A stretch of DNA of 64,000 bases from NCBI GenBank assembly GCA_020637985.1, contig JACKJK010000004.1, forward strand, positions 310,001 to 374,000, written 5' to 3'. The DNA is from Rhodobiaceae bacterium (GTDB lineage: Bacteria > Pseudomonadota > Alphaproteobacteria > Rhizobiales > Tepidamorphaceae). The translations under genes and the position numbers were made by a program. This document shows, one piece after another, positions 15,912 to 25,819 of the stretch. How positions within the stretch are numbered: position 1 is the first letter of the stretch; every line of letters starts with the position of its first letter. Below the pieces are notes generated by a model. That model worked only from the letters and a program-made list of their open reading frames with translations. It was not told the DNA's origin and did not search any database.

Positions 15912-18143
15912 ATGGCGGGCAGCACTGGCGAGGCAAAGACGCGCGGACGCGGATCCCTCCACTGGATCCATTGGCTGGTTCTGGCGGCGTCCCTGGTCCT
16001 CACGCTGGCGGCATGGCAATTTTCCCGCAGCCAGGTTCTGGGCCAGGCCAATGCCCACTTCGACAGGCAGGCATACCGCACGATCGAACTCGTGCGCGAA
16101 CGCATGGCGAAATATGAAGAAGCGCTGTGGGCAGGCGCCGCCATGATCCGCGCCAATGACGACGTTACGGACAATACGCGCTGGCAGGCCTTCGCCAAGT
16201 CCCTGCGCATAGACGCGCGCTTCCCCGGCATCAACGGCATCGGCATCATATACCGGGTCGGCCGGGACGACCTTGACGCCTTCCTCGCACGCGAGCGTGC
16301 GGAACGCCCCGACTTCGCGCTTCATCCGCAGCAGAACCGCGAGGACTACTGGCCGATCGCCTATGTCCAGCCCGTCGAGATCAACCGCAAGGCGGTTGGG
16401 CTGGACATGTCCCATGAAGCCAATCGCTACGCGGCGGCCCTGGAGGCCATGGATACCGGAATGGCGCAGATCAGCGGGCCGGTCATCCTGGTGCAGGATT
16501 CCGCCCACACGCCGGGGTTCGTGTTCTATGCGCCGTTCTACCGCGACGGCCCGCAGCCGGATCTGCAGGCCCGCCGCGAAAACTTCATCGGACTTGTCTA
16601 TGCACCGTTCATCATGGGCAAGCTCATGGAAGGCACGCTGGCGCAGGAAAACCGCGACGTGCTGGTCACGATCTTGGACGCAGACATCACGCTGTTCAGC
16701 GAATTCGAACAGCAGGCTATGCGTGATCCCGACCCAATGTTCGCGACCGAACGCACCATCGAAATGTACGGCCGGCTCTGGCGCTTCCAGATCGAGGCGA
16801 GCAAGGCGTTCCGTGCCCAGAGCGAGAGCGAGCAGCCCACCATCATCCTGATGGGCGGCATCCTGATCGACACGCTGCTGCTGGCGATCTTCTTCCTGAT
16901 GTCGCGGTCCAATGCCCGGCTCGCGTCGTTGACCGAAGAAATCAGGGCGGACCTTGCGTCCAGCGAGTCGCGGATGCGCCGGATCGTAGGTGGCCTGGCA
17001 GAGGGTGTCGCGACGATTGATTCGCAGGGCATGATCCAGGACTGCAACGATGCGTTCAGCAAGATTTTCGGCTTCCCGGACAATGCGGCTCAGGTATTCC
17101 GGTTCGACAGCCTCGTCCAGCACGATGACGCCTTCAGCCGGCTGATGTCGTCAGTCGCGAAGATGGACGGCTCGACCTACACCGTCGCCGGTGACCTGTG
17201 TGGGATACGTCTGGACGGCGAGCTTTTCCCCATGGAGCTTTCGCTCAGCAAGTCCGGCAGGGGGAACGCGACCATCCTCATTGCCCTTGCACGCGATGTC
17301 ACCGCGCGCCGGAGCGCGGAAAACGCCACACGTGAATTGACCGAGCGGCTCATGGCATCGAACGCCGATCTCGAGCGCTTTGCCTACATTGCCTCGCACG
17401 ACATGCAGGAGCCGCTGCGCAAAATCCTGACCTTCAGCAACATGCTGTCCGAAGCGATCGAGACAGGGGACAAGGGCGAAGTCGACTACAGCGTCTCCGT
17501 GATCCTGAATTCCGCCGAACGTGCTCGCAAGCTCGTGCAGGACATCCTTGCATACTCGACCGTCCAGAAGAAACAGCTCAATCCCGATCTCATCCGCATC
17601 GAGGACGCCCTCGCCGATTCACTTGCGCAACTGCATGAATACATTCACGATTCCGGCGCGGGCGTGTCCACGTCGCTGGAACCGGCAGAGGTGCGGGCGG
17701 ATTCGCAGCAGCTTGCCATGTTGCTGGAAAACCTGATCGGTAACGCCGTGAAATACCGGCGCAAGGACGTCCCCGCGAAGATCGTCATAGACGGCAAGGA
17801 GGTGAACGGGGCCTACACGCTGTCTGTGAACGACAACGGCATCGGTTTCGACTCCGCGCTCGCCCGGGACATCGTCCAGCCCTTCAAGCGCCTTCAATCG
17901 CGCGACGAGTATCCCGGATCCGGCATAGGCCTCGCCATCTGCGCCGCCGTTTGCGACCGCCACGGATGGCAAATGCGCATCGCATCGGCGCCGGGCGAAG
18001 GCAGCGTATTCACGATCGTCATGCCGCGGGCGGCCTCCCCCAAGCCCGCGCACACGATGTCGCAAGCCTCCGCCGCCCCCCTTCCCAGCGGCCTTGATCC
18101 AAGAATCGGCAACGAAGATCGCGTAGTACGCGACGAAGCATGA
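15912..18143 (+). CDS. Sensor histidine kinase with CHASE and PAS domains
   Basis: This 743-residue inner-membrane kinase has a first membrane helix at about 19-38, a periplasmic CHASE domain (about 45-300), a second helix (about 310-331), a cytoplasmic PAS domain (about 350-465), then HisKA with phospho-accepting His496 (IASHDMQEPLRK). The HATPase domain shows the N-box (ENLIGNAVKYR, 606-616), G1 (NDNGIGFD, 640-647) and G2 (GSGIGLAI, 669-676). It has no attached receiver, so signal must pass to separate regulators; two single-receiver genes flank it. CHASE domains bind small extracellular ligands; the ligand is unknown. The HisKA type resembles phytochrome-like kinases that pair with CheY-like partners. 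Confidence 0.9.
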   Translation: MAGSTGEAKTRGRGSLHWIHWLVLAASLVLTLAAWQFSRSQVLGQANAHFDRQAYRTIELVRERMAKYEEALWAGAAMIRANDDVTDNTRWQAFAKSLRIDARFPGINGIGIIYRVGRDDLDAFLARERAERPDFALHPQQNREDYWPIAYVQPVEINRKAVGLDMSHEANRYAAALEAMDTGMAQISGPVILVQDSAHTPGFVFYAPFYRDGPQPDLQARRENFIGLVYAPFIMGKLMEGTLAQENRDVLVTILDADITLFSEFEQQAMRDPDPMFATERTIEMYGRLWRFQIEASKAFRAQSESEQPTIILMGGILIDTLLLAIFFLMSRSNARLASLTEEIRADLASSESRMRRIVGGLAEGVATIDSQGMIQDCNDAFSKIFGFPDNAAQVFRFDSLVQHDDAFSRLMSSVAKMDGSTYTVAGDLCGIRLDGELFPMELSLSKSGRGNATILIALARDVTARRSAENATRELTERLMASNADLERFAYIASHDMQEPLRKILTFSNMLSEAIETGDKGEVDYSVSVILNSAERARKLVQDILAYSTVQKKQLNPDLIRIEDALADSLAQLHEYIHDSGAGVSTSLEPAEVRADSQQLAMLLENLIGNAVKYRRKDVPAKIVIDGKEVNGAYTLSVNDNGIGFDSALARDIVQPFKRLQSRDEYPGSGIGLAICAAVCDRHGWQMRIASAPGEGSVFTIVMPRAASPKPAHTMSQASAAPLPSGLDPRIGNEDRVVRDEA

Positions 18144-18325
18144 TATGATGAATGCAAATCAGATAAGACACTGAACTCAACTGTGCAGCCCGATCGTGCG
18201 CACACAGGCATCTATTAATGTTTACTTGGCAAGCTCATGCGGATTCGCGGCTTTCTTGGCCGATGCCCCCGCTTCAGCCCCCGGACGATGGCGCCAGCTT
18301 CGCCATCCCGACCCTCGCCGGACGA

Positions 18326-18805
18326 ATGCCCATGTCGGAAAGTCCCATCGTGATCGACGTTGATGACCAGGACCTGTCGGCTGCGACAAGCGGCAGGTTT
18401 CGCGTGCTCATCGTCGATGACGATCCCGATGATGTGTATGTGATGCGCAGCGCCCTGCGTTTGGCGAGCAGCCAGTTGCCCGGCCCGCTCGACGTGTCGG
18501 TTGCGGTCAACGGGCAGGACGGGCTGCACACGCTCGAGAAGCTGAAGAACCAGGGCGCCTTGCCCGATGTCGTTCTTCTGGACCTGAATATGCCATTGAT
18601 GGACGGCATGACAATGCTGACGCATTGCCGAGCCGACAGCCATTTCAGGCATTTGACGATCGTGGTGGTGACCACTGCGTCGGACACGCACACGGCAGTG
18701 AAGGCATCCGCGCTCGGCGCGTCTGCGACCTACGTCAAGCCGTCTTCGCGCGGTGAGATGGTCGCGGTCATGGAGTCGATCTCGGAAAAATACCTGCTCG
18801 ACTGA
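18326..18805 (+). CDS. Single-domain response regulator (CheY/Rcp-like)
   Basis: The product is 159 residues from the ATG chosen. The receiver begins at FRVLIVDDDPDDVYVM. The phospho-acceptor is Asp86 (VVLLDLNMP) and the conserved Lys is at 138 (YVKPSS). The extended loop between the first helix and second strand is typical of Rcp-type regulators that serve HisKA kinases with CHASE, GAF or phytochrome sensors. There is no output domain. It follows the kinase gene by about 180 bases on the same strand. A further in-frame ATG at 18218 would add 36 residues of low similarity, so the later start with GGACGA before it is preferred. Confidence 0.83.
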   Translation: MPMSESPIVIDVDDQDLSAATSGRFRVLIVDDDPDDVYVMRSALRLASSQLPGPLDVSVAVNGQDGLHTLEKLKNQGALPDVVLLDLNMPLMDGMTMLTHCRADSHFRHLTIVVVTTASDTHTAVKASALGASATYVKPSSRGEMVAVMESISEKYLLD

Positions 18806-18927
18806 TCGTCACCGGTCCTGTGTCTGCCTGGCCATGCGCCGGACGGCGCAAGGTGCCGGCGGCAACAGCGTTCGGCCGCCCTTGGCGTTTGCGGGAAACA
18901 CTTGACCGGCAGCCTCCTTTCCGGCGG

Positions 18928-20346
18928 CTACTGGTTGTTCCATTCGCCGAATGCGTCAGCGAAGACCTTTTCGCCTTCCGGTCCCTTGGCAAGCGTGATG
19001 ATCGCCCGGTGGCCGTTGGCGTAGATGACCGGCACATCCAGGAAGGGCTGCCCGGCCAGGGCCTCCGCATTACGCGGAGCATCGAGCGGGCCGGCGAGCA
19101 GCGCCATGAGGAATATCCCGTCGTCGACACGCACCACTTCGCCAGCCAGCGGCCCGCCGCGCGCCTTCGGCGTCGACTTGGCCAACAGGCCCGGCACGTT
19201 GTTGATGCCGCCGCCACCGAACTCGGCGGGCACCTCGAATATGAAATCGATGGTGTGCGTTGCCGGGAATGCCGGATCGGTGTTCTTGTGGATCATCAGC
19301 GTCAACTTGACGCTGCGCGAGGGAATCTCGACATTCCCCTCGATGTAGGCTGCGCCGTCCTGCCGCTTCAGCAGCCATTTGACGGAGCCGGGTATCTCGG
19401 TCGGCAGGGCCTGCGGCGTCTCGCCTTCCTCCACCAGCATCGCCTCGATCAGTCCGGGCGCGGGCTGGCTAGGTTGCGGCGTGTCGGCCGGCGGACTGGC
19501 TGCCGGCTGGTCCTGGCCCGCCTGGCCATCCGCGTCGGACAGCCGCGCGTCGACCTTTTCTTCCTCGGACGACTTGTTCTGGATCAGCGCGATCAGCGGC
19601 GCCGCAGCATCCATGATCTGGTCGCGTTTCCAGTAGCCCACGCCCGCCAGCGCACCGAGCACGAGCAGTGCGATGATCCAGCCCCAAGGTCGCCGCCGCG
19701 GTTCCAGGTCGTAGGCGTTCGATTCCGGCCAGTCGTCGAAGGCTGGCGCCGCGTCCTGATATCCGCCGCCGCGCACGTCGTCATCATCAGCGTAGGCGGG
19801 TTCATCGTAGTCGGCTTCGTAGTCTGTCTCGTATGCCGGCTCCTCGTCCCGATAGGCGGGAGGCGGCTGTGTTGCGGCGGGCTGGGGAGGCGCCGGCCGT
19901 GCAGCGACTGGCGGCATCGGCGCCGGCTGCGGTGGCGGCGGGACGCTGGCCCGCGCCGCCGGAGCAGGATCGCCCTGGCGCTGGCGCAGCGGCGACACGT
20001 AGCCGGGCGCGCCGGGAATGGGCCTAGGGGCGGCGGCAGCCGGCCTGGGCGCCTGAGCGGGCGCGCCTTGCGGGCGCGCCGCTTGCGTCGGGGCGGCCTG
20101 CGTCCTGGCCGCGGCAGGTCTGGCTGCCGGCTGGCGCTTGCCTTCCTGGGCCTCGATGTTCTTCGCCGCCGCGCGCAGGCTCTCGCGCATGTGCGCAATC
20201 CGCGCAGCATCGGCTGGCGGATCACCTTTTTGCAGCTGCGCCACCAGGGTGGTTTCTGCCCGCGCATACAGCTGGCGCCGCGCCTCCACCGTGTTTTCGG
20301 GGAGATTGTCAATCGCGCGGCGCAGGACGGAATTGAAATCGGTCAT
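18928..20346 (-). CDS. Proline/alanine-rich single-pass membrane protein, conserved C-terminal domain
   Basis: I do not recognise a named family for this 472-residue protein. Residues 1-70 are helical (MTDFNSVLRRAIDNLPENTVEARRQLYARAE). Residues 70-165 form a Pro/Ala-rich linker, 166-215 an acidic Tyr-rich segment, and a single transmembrane helix lies at 221-239. A periplasmic C-terminal domain (about 300-472) is predicted to be beta-rich (YIEGNVEIPSRSVKLTLMIHKNTD and later). The N-terminal region would be cytoplasmic. Proteins of this layout occur in rhizobia; the function is unknown. It is followed by the convergent response-regulator gene and preceded by purA on the same strand, 89 bases upstream. 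Confidence 0.75.
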   Translation of the reverse strand: MTDFNSVLRRAIDNLPENTVEARRQLYARAETTLVAQLQKGDPPADAARIAHMRESLRAAAKNIEAQEGKRQPAARPAAARTQAAPTQAARPQGAPAQAPRPAAAAPRPIPGAPGYVSPLRQRQGDPAPAARASVPPPPQPAPMPPVAARPAPPQPAATQPPPAYRDEEPAYETDYEADYDEPAYADDDDVRGGGYQDAAPAFDDWPESNAYDLEPRRRPWGWIIALLVLGALAGVGYWKRDQIMDAAAPLIALIQNKSSEEEKVDARLSDADGQAGQDQPAASPPADTPQPSQPAPGLIEAMLVEEGETPQALPTEIPGSVKWLLKRQDGAAYIEGNVEIPSRSVKLTLMIHKNTDPAFPATHTIDFIFEVPAEFGGGGINNVPGLLAKSTPKARGGPLAGEVVRVDDGIFLMALLAGPLDAPRNAEALAGQPFLDVPVIYANGHRAIITLAKGPEGEKVFADAFGEWNNQ

Positions 20347-20435
20347 CTTAGGTTACGCTTCGATACACTTGCCATGACGCCAAATACCCCCGCCCGCCCG
20401 CATCGTTGCTGCCGTGGAGGTCTGTGATCCCTACC

Positions 20436-21731
<1,296 letters not shown>

Positions 21732-21879
21732 CTCTTCAATATGCTCCCAGTCCACGGCTTGCCGCCGCGCGAGTTCTCCGGCCCGGGCACCGAGCCGCCA
21801 TCATTCCAAAATCCGTATCCGGAAAGGCGGCGGAACTTAGCAACATTGCCGCGCAAAAGCGAATACCCGCGAGCGCTTT

Positions 21880-23079
21880 TTACTGGCTGACACCACCATG
21901 TCCGGCCAGCAATCCGGCATCGATGTCCCGGTAGCGCGGGATGCCTGCGAGCTTCAGTCCGTTGGCAATCTCGTCGAGCACGATGTCGAGCACGCCGGCA
22001 ACGCCTGCCTCGCCGGCCGCAGCACCATAGGCGATGGCCCGACCGAGGCCGACGACCGAGGCGCCGAGCGCCCGCGCCTTGATAACGTCCATGCCGCGCC
22101 GCACGCCCGAATCGAGCAGCAACGGCACACGCCCGGCAACGGCGTCGCGGATCGCCGGCAGCGCATCGATGCTCGACAGCGCACTATCGAGCTGGCGACC
22201 GCCATGGTTGGAGACCCAGATGCCGTCGGCGCCAGCCGCGACGAGATCGGCGGCGTCGCTCGCGTGCATCACCCCCTTGACCACCAGCCGCCCCTTCCAC
22301 CAGTCGCGGATGCGCGCGAAGTCCTCCATGGCCATCGCATCGTCGAGGCTCGCGGCGACGCGCGCCGCGATCGTCAGCCCGGCATTGGTCGAGCCGATAT
22401 AGTCGCGCACGTTCTCGAACTGCGGCGCACCGCCGCGCACCAGCCGCAGCGCCCAGCCGGGGTGCGTCAGTCCTTCCAGAACGTGGCGCAACGACAGGCG
22501 CAGCGGGATCGAGATGCCATTGCGCAGGTCCCTCTCGCGCTTGCCGCCGGTCTGCAGGTCGACCGTGACGACAAGCGTCGAGTAGCCGAACTCCGCGGCC
22601 CTTTGCACCAGCTTGCGGTTGAAGTCGTAGTCCTTCAGGACGTAGAGCTGGAACCACAGCTCGCCGTCGACCTGCCGCGCCAGCCGGTCGAGGCCGATCG
22701 TCGACATCGTCGATAGCGTGTAGGGAATGCCGCGTGCGGCGGCAGCGCGCGCGATGGCGACCTCCGCCTGCGGCCAGATCAGCGTGTTGGACCCCATCGG
22801 GCTGACGACCAGAGGGGTCGGCTGCGTCTTGTCCCACAGTCCGACGGAAAGGTCCGGCGCCGATACGTCCCTCAGCACACGCCCCAGCAGGCGCAGCCGG
22901 TCGAACCCGGCACGATTATCGGCAAGCGTCAGTTCGTCCAGCGCCCCGCCATCGACGAACTCGAACACCGATTTCGGTAGCCGGCGCCGCGCAAACCGCC
23001 TGTAGTCGTCCACCGAGATCAACCGATGCAGCCCGCCCACCATCCCGACGCTCCCGATGTTTGCCGCCCGGTTGTCCAT
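21880..23079 (-). CDS. FMN-dependent alpha-hydroxy-acid oxidase/dehydrogenase
   Basis: This 399-residue TIM-barrel flavoenzyme belongs to the L-lactate dehydrogenase (LldD), glycolate oxidase and mandelate dehydrogenase family. The substrate-binding and catalytic residues are seen in VSNHGGRQLD (His292, Arg295), with the FMN-contacting Lys268 in RLVVKGVMHASDA and the final LLDSGVRRGMDVIKARALGA block. It probably oxidises an L-2-hydroxy acid to the 2-keto acid. LldD itself is plausible, but substrate cannot be fixed from sequence. It is transcribed on the minus strand, with 136 bases to the divergent EamA transporter. Confidence 0.87.
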   Translation of the reverse strand: MDNRAANIGSVGMVGGLHRLISVDDYRRFARRRLPKSVFEFVDGGALDELTLADNRAGFDRLRLLGRVLRDVSAPDLSVGLWDKTQPTPLVVSPMGSNTLIWPQAEVAIARAAAARGIPYTLSTMSTIGLDRLARQVDGELWFQLYVLKDYDFNRKLVQRAAEFGYSTLVVTVDLQTGGKRERDLRNGISIPLRLSLRHVLEGLTHPGWALRLVRGGAPQFENVRDYIGSTNAGLTIAARVAASLDDAMAMEDFARIRDWWKGRLVVKGVMHASDAADLVAAGADGIWVSNHGGRQLDSALSSIDALPAIRDAVAGRVPLLLDSGVRRGMDVIKARALGASVVGLGRAIAYGAAAGEAGVAGVLDIVLDEIANGLKLAGIPRYRDIDAGLLAGHGGVSQ

Positions 23080-23215
23080 GAAGACGTGTTGTACATCCCC
23101 CGCACACCGTGAACCATAGACGGCGCGCAGTCGGCACCCTCGCCGCGGGGTTTACATGCCCGCCGATCGGCGCTACGCGCTGGACTTCGATGCATGCAGT
23201 GGCAGGACGGCAGCG

Positions 23216-24151
23216 ATGACCTCGAATTCGGCCGTGACCGCCGTCAAGGGCCTCTATTCCCGCCCCTATTTCCTGCTCATCCTGGCGACCGGCTTCTGGG
23301 GCGCCAACGCGGTCGCCGGCCGTCTTGCCGCAGGTTCCGTCCCGCCGCTGACGCTGACCGCCGCGCGCTGGATCGGCGCCGCCACCATCCTCTTCTTCCT
23401 CGCCCGCCCGCTGCTGCCGGCCGCCATGCCGGTATTGAAGGCGCGCTGGCGCTACCTGTTCGCATGCGGAGCGATCGGTTTCGCCATGTTCAATACCGCG
23501 CTCTACGGCGCCCTGAACTTCACCTCCGCCATCAACGTCAGCATCGAGCAGGCGGCGATGCCGATGGCGATCATCCTGCTCACCTACGTGGTCTACCGCG
23601 AACCCGTCACCTGGCTGCAGTTCGTCGGCCTGATCGTGTCGATGTCTGGCGTCCTGCTGACCGTCACCCATGGCGACCCGGCGGCGATCCTGCGCCTCGA
23701 CCTGAACCTCGGCGACGCGATCATGGTGGTGGCGATCTTCACCTACTCGGCCTATTCCGTCGCCCTGCGCCATCGCCCGGACCTGCCCTGGCAGGTGTTC
23801 ATGTTCGCGCTTGCGCTTTCCGCGGCAATCGCATCCCTTCCCGGCCTCGCCGCCGACCTCGTCAGCGGCCGCTATCCCGCCGCCAACTGGATCACCCCGT
23901 CCGTGCTATTGTTCGTCGTCGTGTTCCCCTCGCTGGTGTCGCAGGTCTTCTATGCCCGCGGCGTGCAGATGATTGGCGCCAACCGCGCCGGGCTGTTCTT
24001 CAACCTTGTTCCGGTTTTCGGCACCGCATTGGCTATTGTTCTTGTCGGCGAGACGTTTCACGCTTATCAGGCCGTCGGTCTCGTACTGGTGATCGGCGGC
24101 ATCGCGCTCGCGGAGTACTCGGTGCGCCGCAAGACAGGATCTCCGGCCTGA
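23216..24151 (+). CDS. EamA (DMT superfamily) transporter
   Basis: This 311-residue integral membrane protein has about ten helices in two EamA repeats. The first begins YFLLILATGFWGANAVAGRLAAGSVPP, a typical opening. The start at 23216 is chosen because AGGACGG lies about 8 bases before it; an ATG at 23156 lacks a ribosome site. It lies 41 bases upstream of homospermidine synthase on the same strand, so the two may be co-transcribed. Export of a polyamine or a related amine is therefore a possibility (inference). It is not closely related in opening sequence to the other EamA gene in the window. Confidence 0.85.
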   Translation: MTSNSAVTAVKGLYSRPYFLLILATGFWGANAVAGRLAAGSVPPLTLTAARWIGAATILFFLARPLLPAAMPVLKARWRYLFACGAIGFAMFNTALYGALNFTSAINVSIEQAAMPMAIILLTYVVYREPVTWLQFVGLIVSMSGVLLTVTHGDPAAILRLDLNLGDAIMVVAIFTYSAYSVALRHRPDLPWQVFMFALALSAAIASLPGLAADLVSGRYPAANWITPSVLLFVVVFPSLVSQVFYARGVQMIGANRAGLFFNLVPVFGTALAIVLVGETFHAYQAVGLVLVIGGIALAEYSVRRKTGSPA

Positions 24152-24192
24152 CGGGCCGGAATTGAATGGCAGTCGCAGAGAGGTTCCGACGC

Positions 24193-25632
24193 ATGGCAAC
24201 CCATCCCCGCCACGGCAAGATCACCGGCCCCATCGTGATGATCGGCTTCGGCTCGATCGGGCGCGGTACGCTGCCGCTCATCGAGCGTCATTTCGAGTTC
24301 GACCCCAAGCGCTTCATAGTCATCGATCCCAGCGACGCTGACCGCAAGCTGCTCGATGAACGCGGCATCCGCTTCATCCATGGCGCCGTCACGAAGAAGA
24401 ACTACGCGAAGATGCTGAAACCGCTGCTGACCGAAGGCGGCGGCCAGGGCTTCTGCGTCAACCTGTCGGTCGACACTTCCTCGCTCGACATCATGAAGCT
24501 GTGCCGCGACATCGGCGCGCTCTACATCGACACGGTCGTCGAACCCTGGCTCGGCTTCTATTTCGACGCCAAGGCCGACAACGCCAGCCGCACGAACTAC
24601 GCGTTGCGCGAGACGGTGCGCCGCGAGAAGCGCAAGCACCCCGGCGGCACCACCGCCGTGTCCTGCTGCGGCGCCAATCCAGGCATGGTGTCCTGGTTCG
24701 TCAAGCAGGCGCTCGTCAATCTCGCCAGCGACATGAAGGTCAGGATCACCGAGCCCGGCCCCGACGACCGCGAAGGCTGGGCGAAGCTGATGAAGAAGCT
24801 CGGCGTCAAGGGCATCCACATCGCCGAGCGCGACACCCAGCGCACCCGGAAGCCCAAGCCGATGAACGTGTTCTGGAACACCTGGTCGGTCGAGGGCTTC
24901 ATCTCCGAGGGACTTCAGCCCGCCGAACTGGGCTGGGGCACGCACGAGAAATGGATGCCGAAGAACGCCCGCAAGCAGAAGAAAGGCTGCAAGGCCGCGA
25001 TCTTCCTGGAACAGCCCGGCGCCAACACCCGCGTGCGCACCTGGTGCCCGACACCGGGCGCGCAATACGGCTTTCTCGTCACCCACAACGAGTCGGTGTC
25101 GATCGCCGACTACTTCACGCTGCGCAACAAGAAGGGCAAGGCGACCTTCCGCCCGACCTGCCACTATGCCTACCATCCCTGCAACGACGCCGTTCTGTCC
25201 TTGCACGAGATGTTCGGCGCCGCCGGCAAGTCGCAGCCCGTACATCACGTCCTCGACGAGAACGAACTCGTCGACGGGGTCGATGAACTGGGCGTGCTGC
25301 TCTATGGCCACAAGAAGAACGCCTACTGGTATGGCTCGCAGCTGTCGCTGGAGGAGACCCGCAAGCTGGCGCCCTACCAGAACGCAACCGGCCTGCAGGT
25401 GACATCCGCAGTCCTCGCCGGCATGGTCTGGGCGCTGGAAAACCCGGAGGCCGGCATCGTCGAGGCCGACGAGATGGACTACCGCCGCTGCCTTCAGGTG
25501 CAGATGCCATATCTCGGCCCGGTCAAGGGCTACTACACCGACTGGACGCCGCTGGAGGGCCGCCCCGGCCTGTTTGCCGAAGACATCGACACCAAGGACC
25601 CATGGCAGTTCCGCAACGTGCTGGTGCGCTAG
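24193..25632 (+). CDS. hss: Homospermidine synthase
   Basis: This 479-residue NAD-dependent enzyme makes sym-homospermidine from putrescine (or spermidine plus putrescine), the main triamine of many rhizobia. The N-terminal Rossmann motif is GPIVMIGFGSIGRGTLPLIERHF. Family blocks CVNLSVDTSSLDIMKLCRD, VEPWLGFY, CCGANPGMVSWFVKQAL and NATGLQVTSAVLAGMVWALE are intact. The start at 24193 follows GAGAGG at good spacing and gives the usual length; an ATG at 24166 would add nine residues. Its TAG stop is the first part of a RIME-like repeat, so the 3' untranslated region is largely repeat. Confidence 0.94.
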   Translation: MATHPRHGKITGPIVMIGFGSIGRGTLPLIERHFEFDPKRFIVIDPSDADRKLLDERGIRFIHGAVTKKNYAKMLKPLLTEGGGQGFCVNLSVDTSSLDIMKLCRDIGALYIDTVVEPWLGFYFDAKADNASRTNYALRETVRREKRKHPGGTTAVSCCGANPGMVSWFVKQALVNLASDMKVRITEPGPDDREGWAKLMKKLGVKGIHIAERDTQRTRKPKPMNVFWNTWSVEGFISEGLQPAELGWGTHEKWMPKNARKQKKGCKAAIFLEQPGANTRVRTWCPTPGAQYGFLVTHNESVSIADYFTLRNKKGKATFRPTCHYAYHPCNDAVLSLHEMFGAAGKSQPVHHVLDENELVDGVDELGVLLYGHKKNAYWYGSQLSLEETRKLAPYQNATGLQVTSAVLAGMVWALENPEAGIVEADEMDYRRCLQVQMPYLGPVKGYYTDWTPLEGRPGLFAEDIDTKDPWQFRNVLVR

Positions 25633-25746
25633 AGCATGTTCCGCTCAAGTTGAACTGACCTGAGCGGCAAGAACATGCTCAAGGCATTGAATCTGGAGCG
25701 AATTCTTGTCGTTCAGGTGGGTCCACCTGAACGGAATGCGCTTTAG
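25630..25746. repeat. RIME-like mosaic intergenic repeat with two palindromes
   Basis: The element holds two palindromes. The first pairs GAGCATGTTC (25632-25641) with GAACATGCTC (25671-25680), with an inner CGCTCA/TGAGCG pair. The second pairs CGTTCAGGTGG (25710-25720) with CCACCTGAACG (25723-25733). The outer ends, GCTAGAGC and GCTTTAGC, are imperfectly inverted. Size and two-palindrome layout fit the Rhizobium-specific intergenic mosaic elements. It abuts and includes the hss stop codon. Confidence 0.7.
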
Positions 25747-25768
25747 CTGGCACGCCAGCAATCCACCT

Positions 25769-25809
25769 GGCCGGAGCATCGCGGCGACCGATGGCGCGAT
25801 GCTCCGGCC
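25769..25809. terminator. Strong hairpin between convergent hss and DUF4139 genes
   Basis: GGCCGGAGCATCGCG (25769-25783) and CGCGATGCTCCGGCC (25795-25809) form a perfect 15-base stem with an 11-base loop. A short ATTTTG follows on the plus strand, so it may end hss transcription. It lies 10 bases past the end of the convergent minus-strand gene. Confidence 0.55.
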
Positions 25810-25819
25810 GCATTTTGTC

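Noticed and set aside
25630..25809. A CRISPR array or insertion-sequence remnant after hss
   Set aside because: There are palindromes but no equal repeats with regular spacers, and no transposase fragment. The layout fits a small mosaic repeat.
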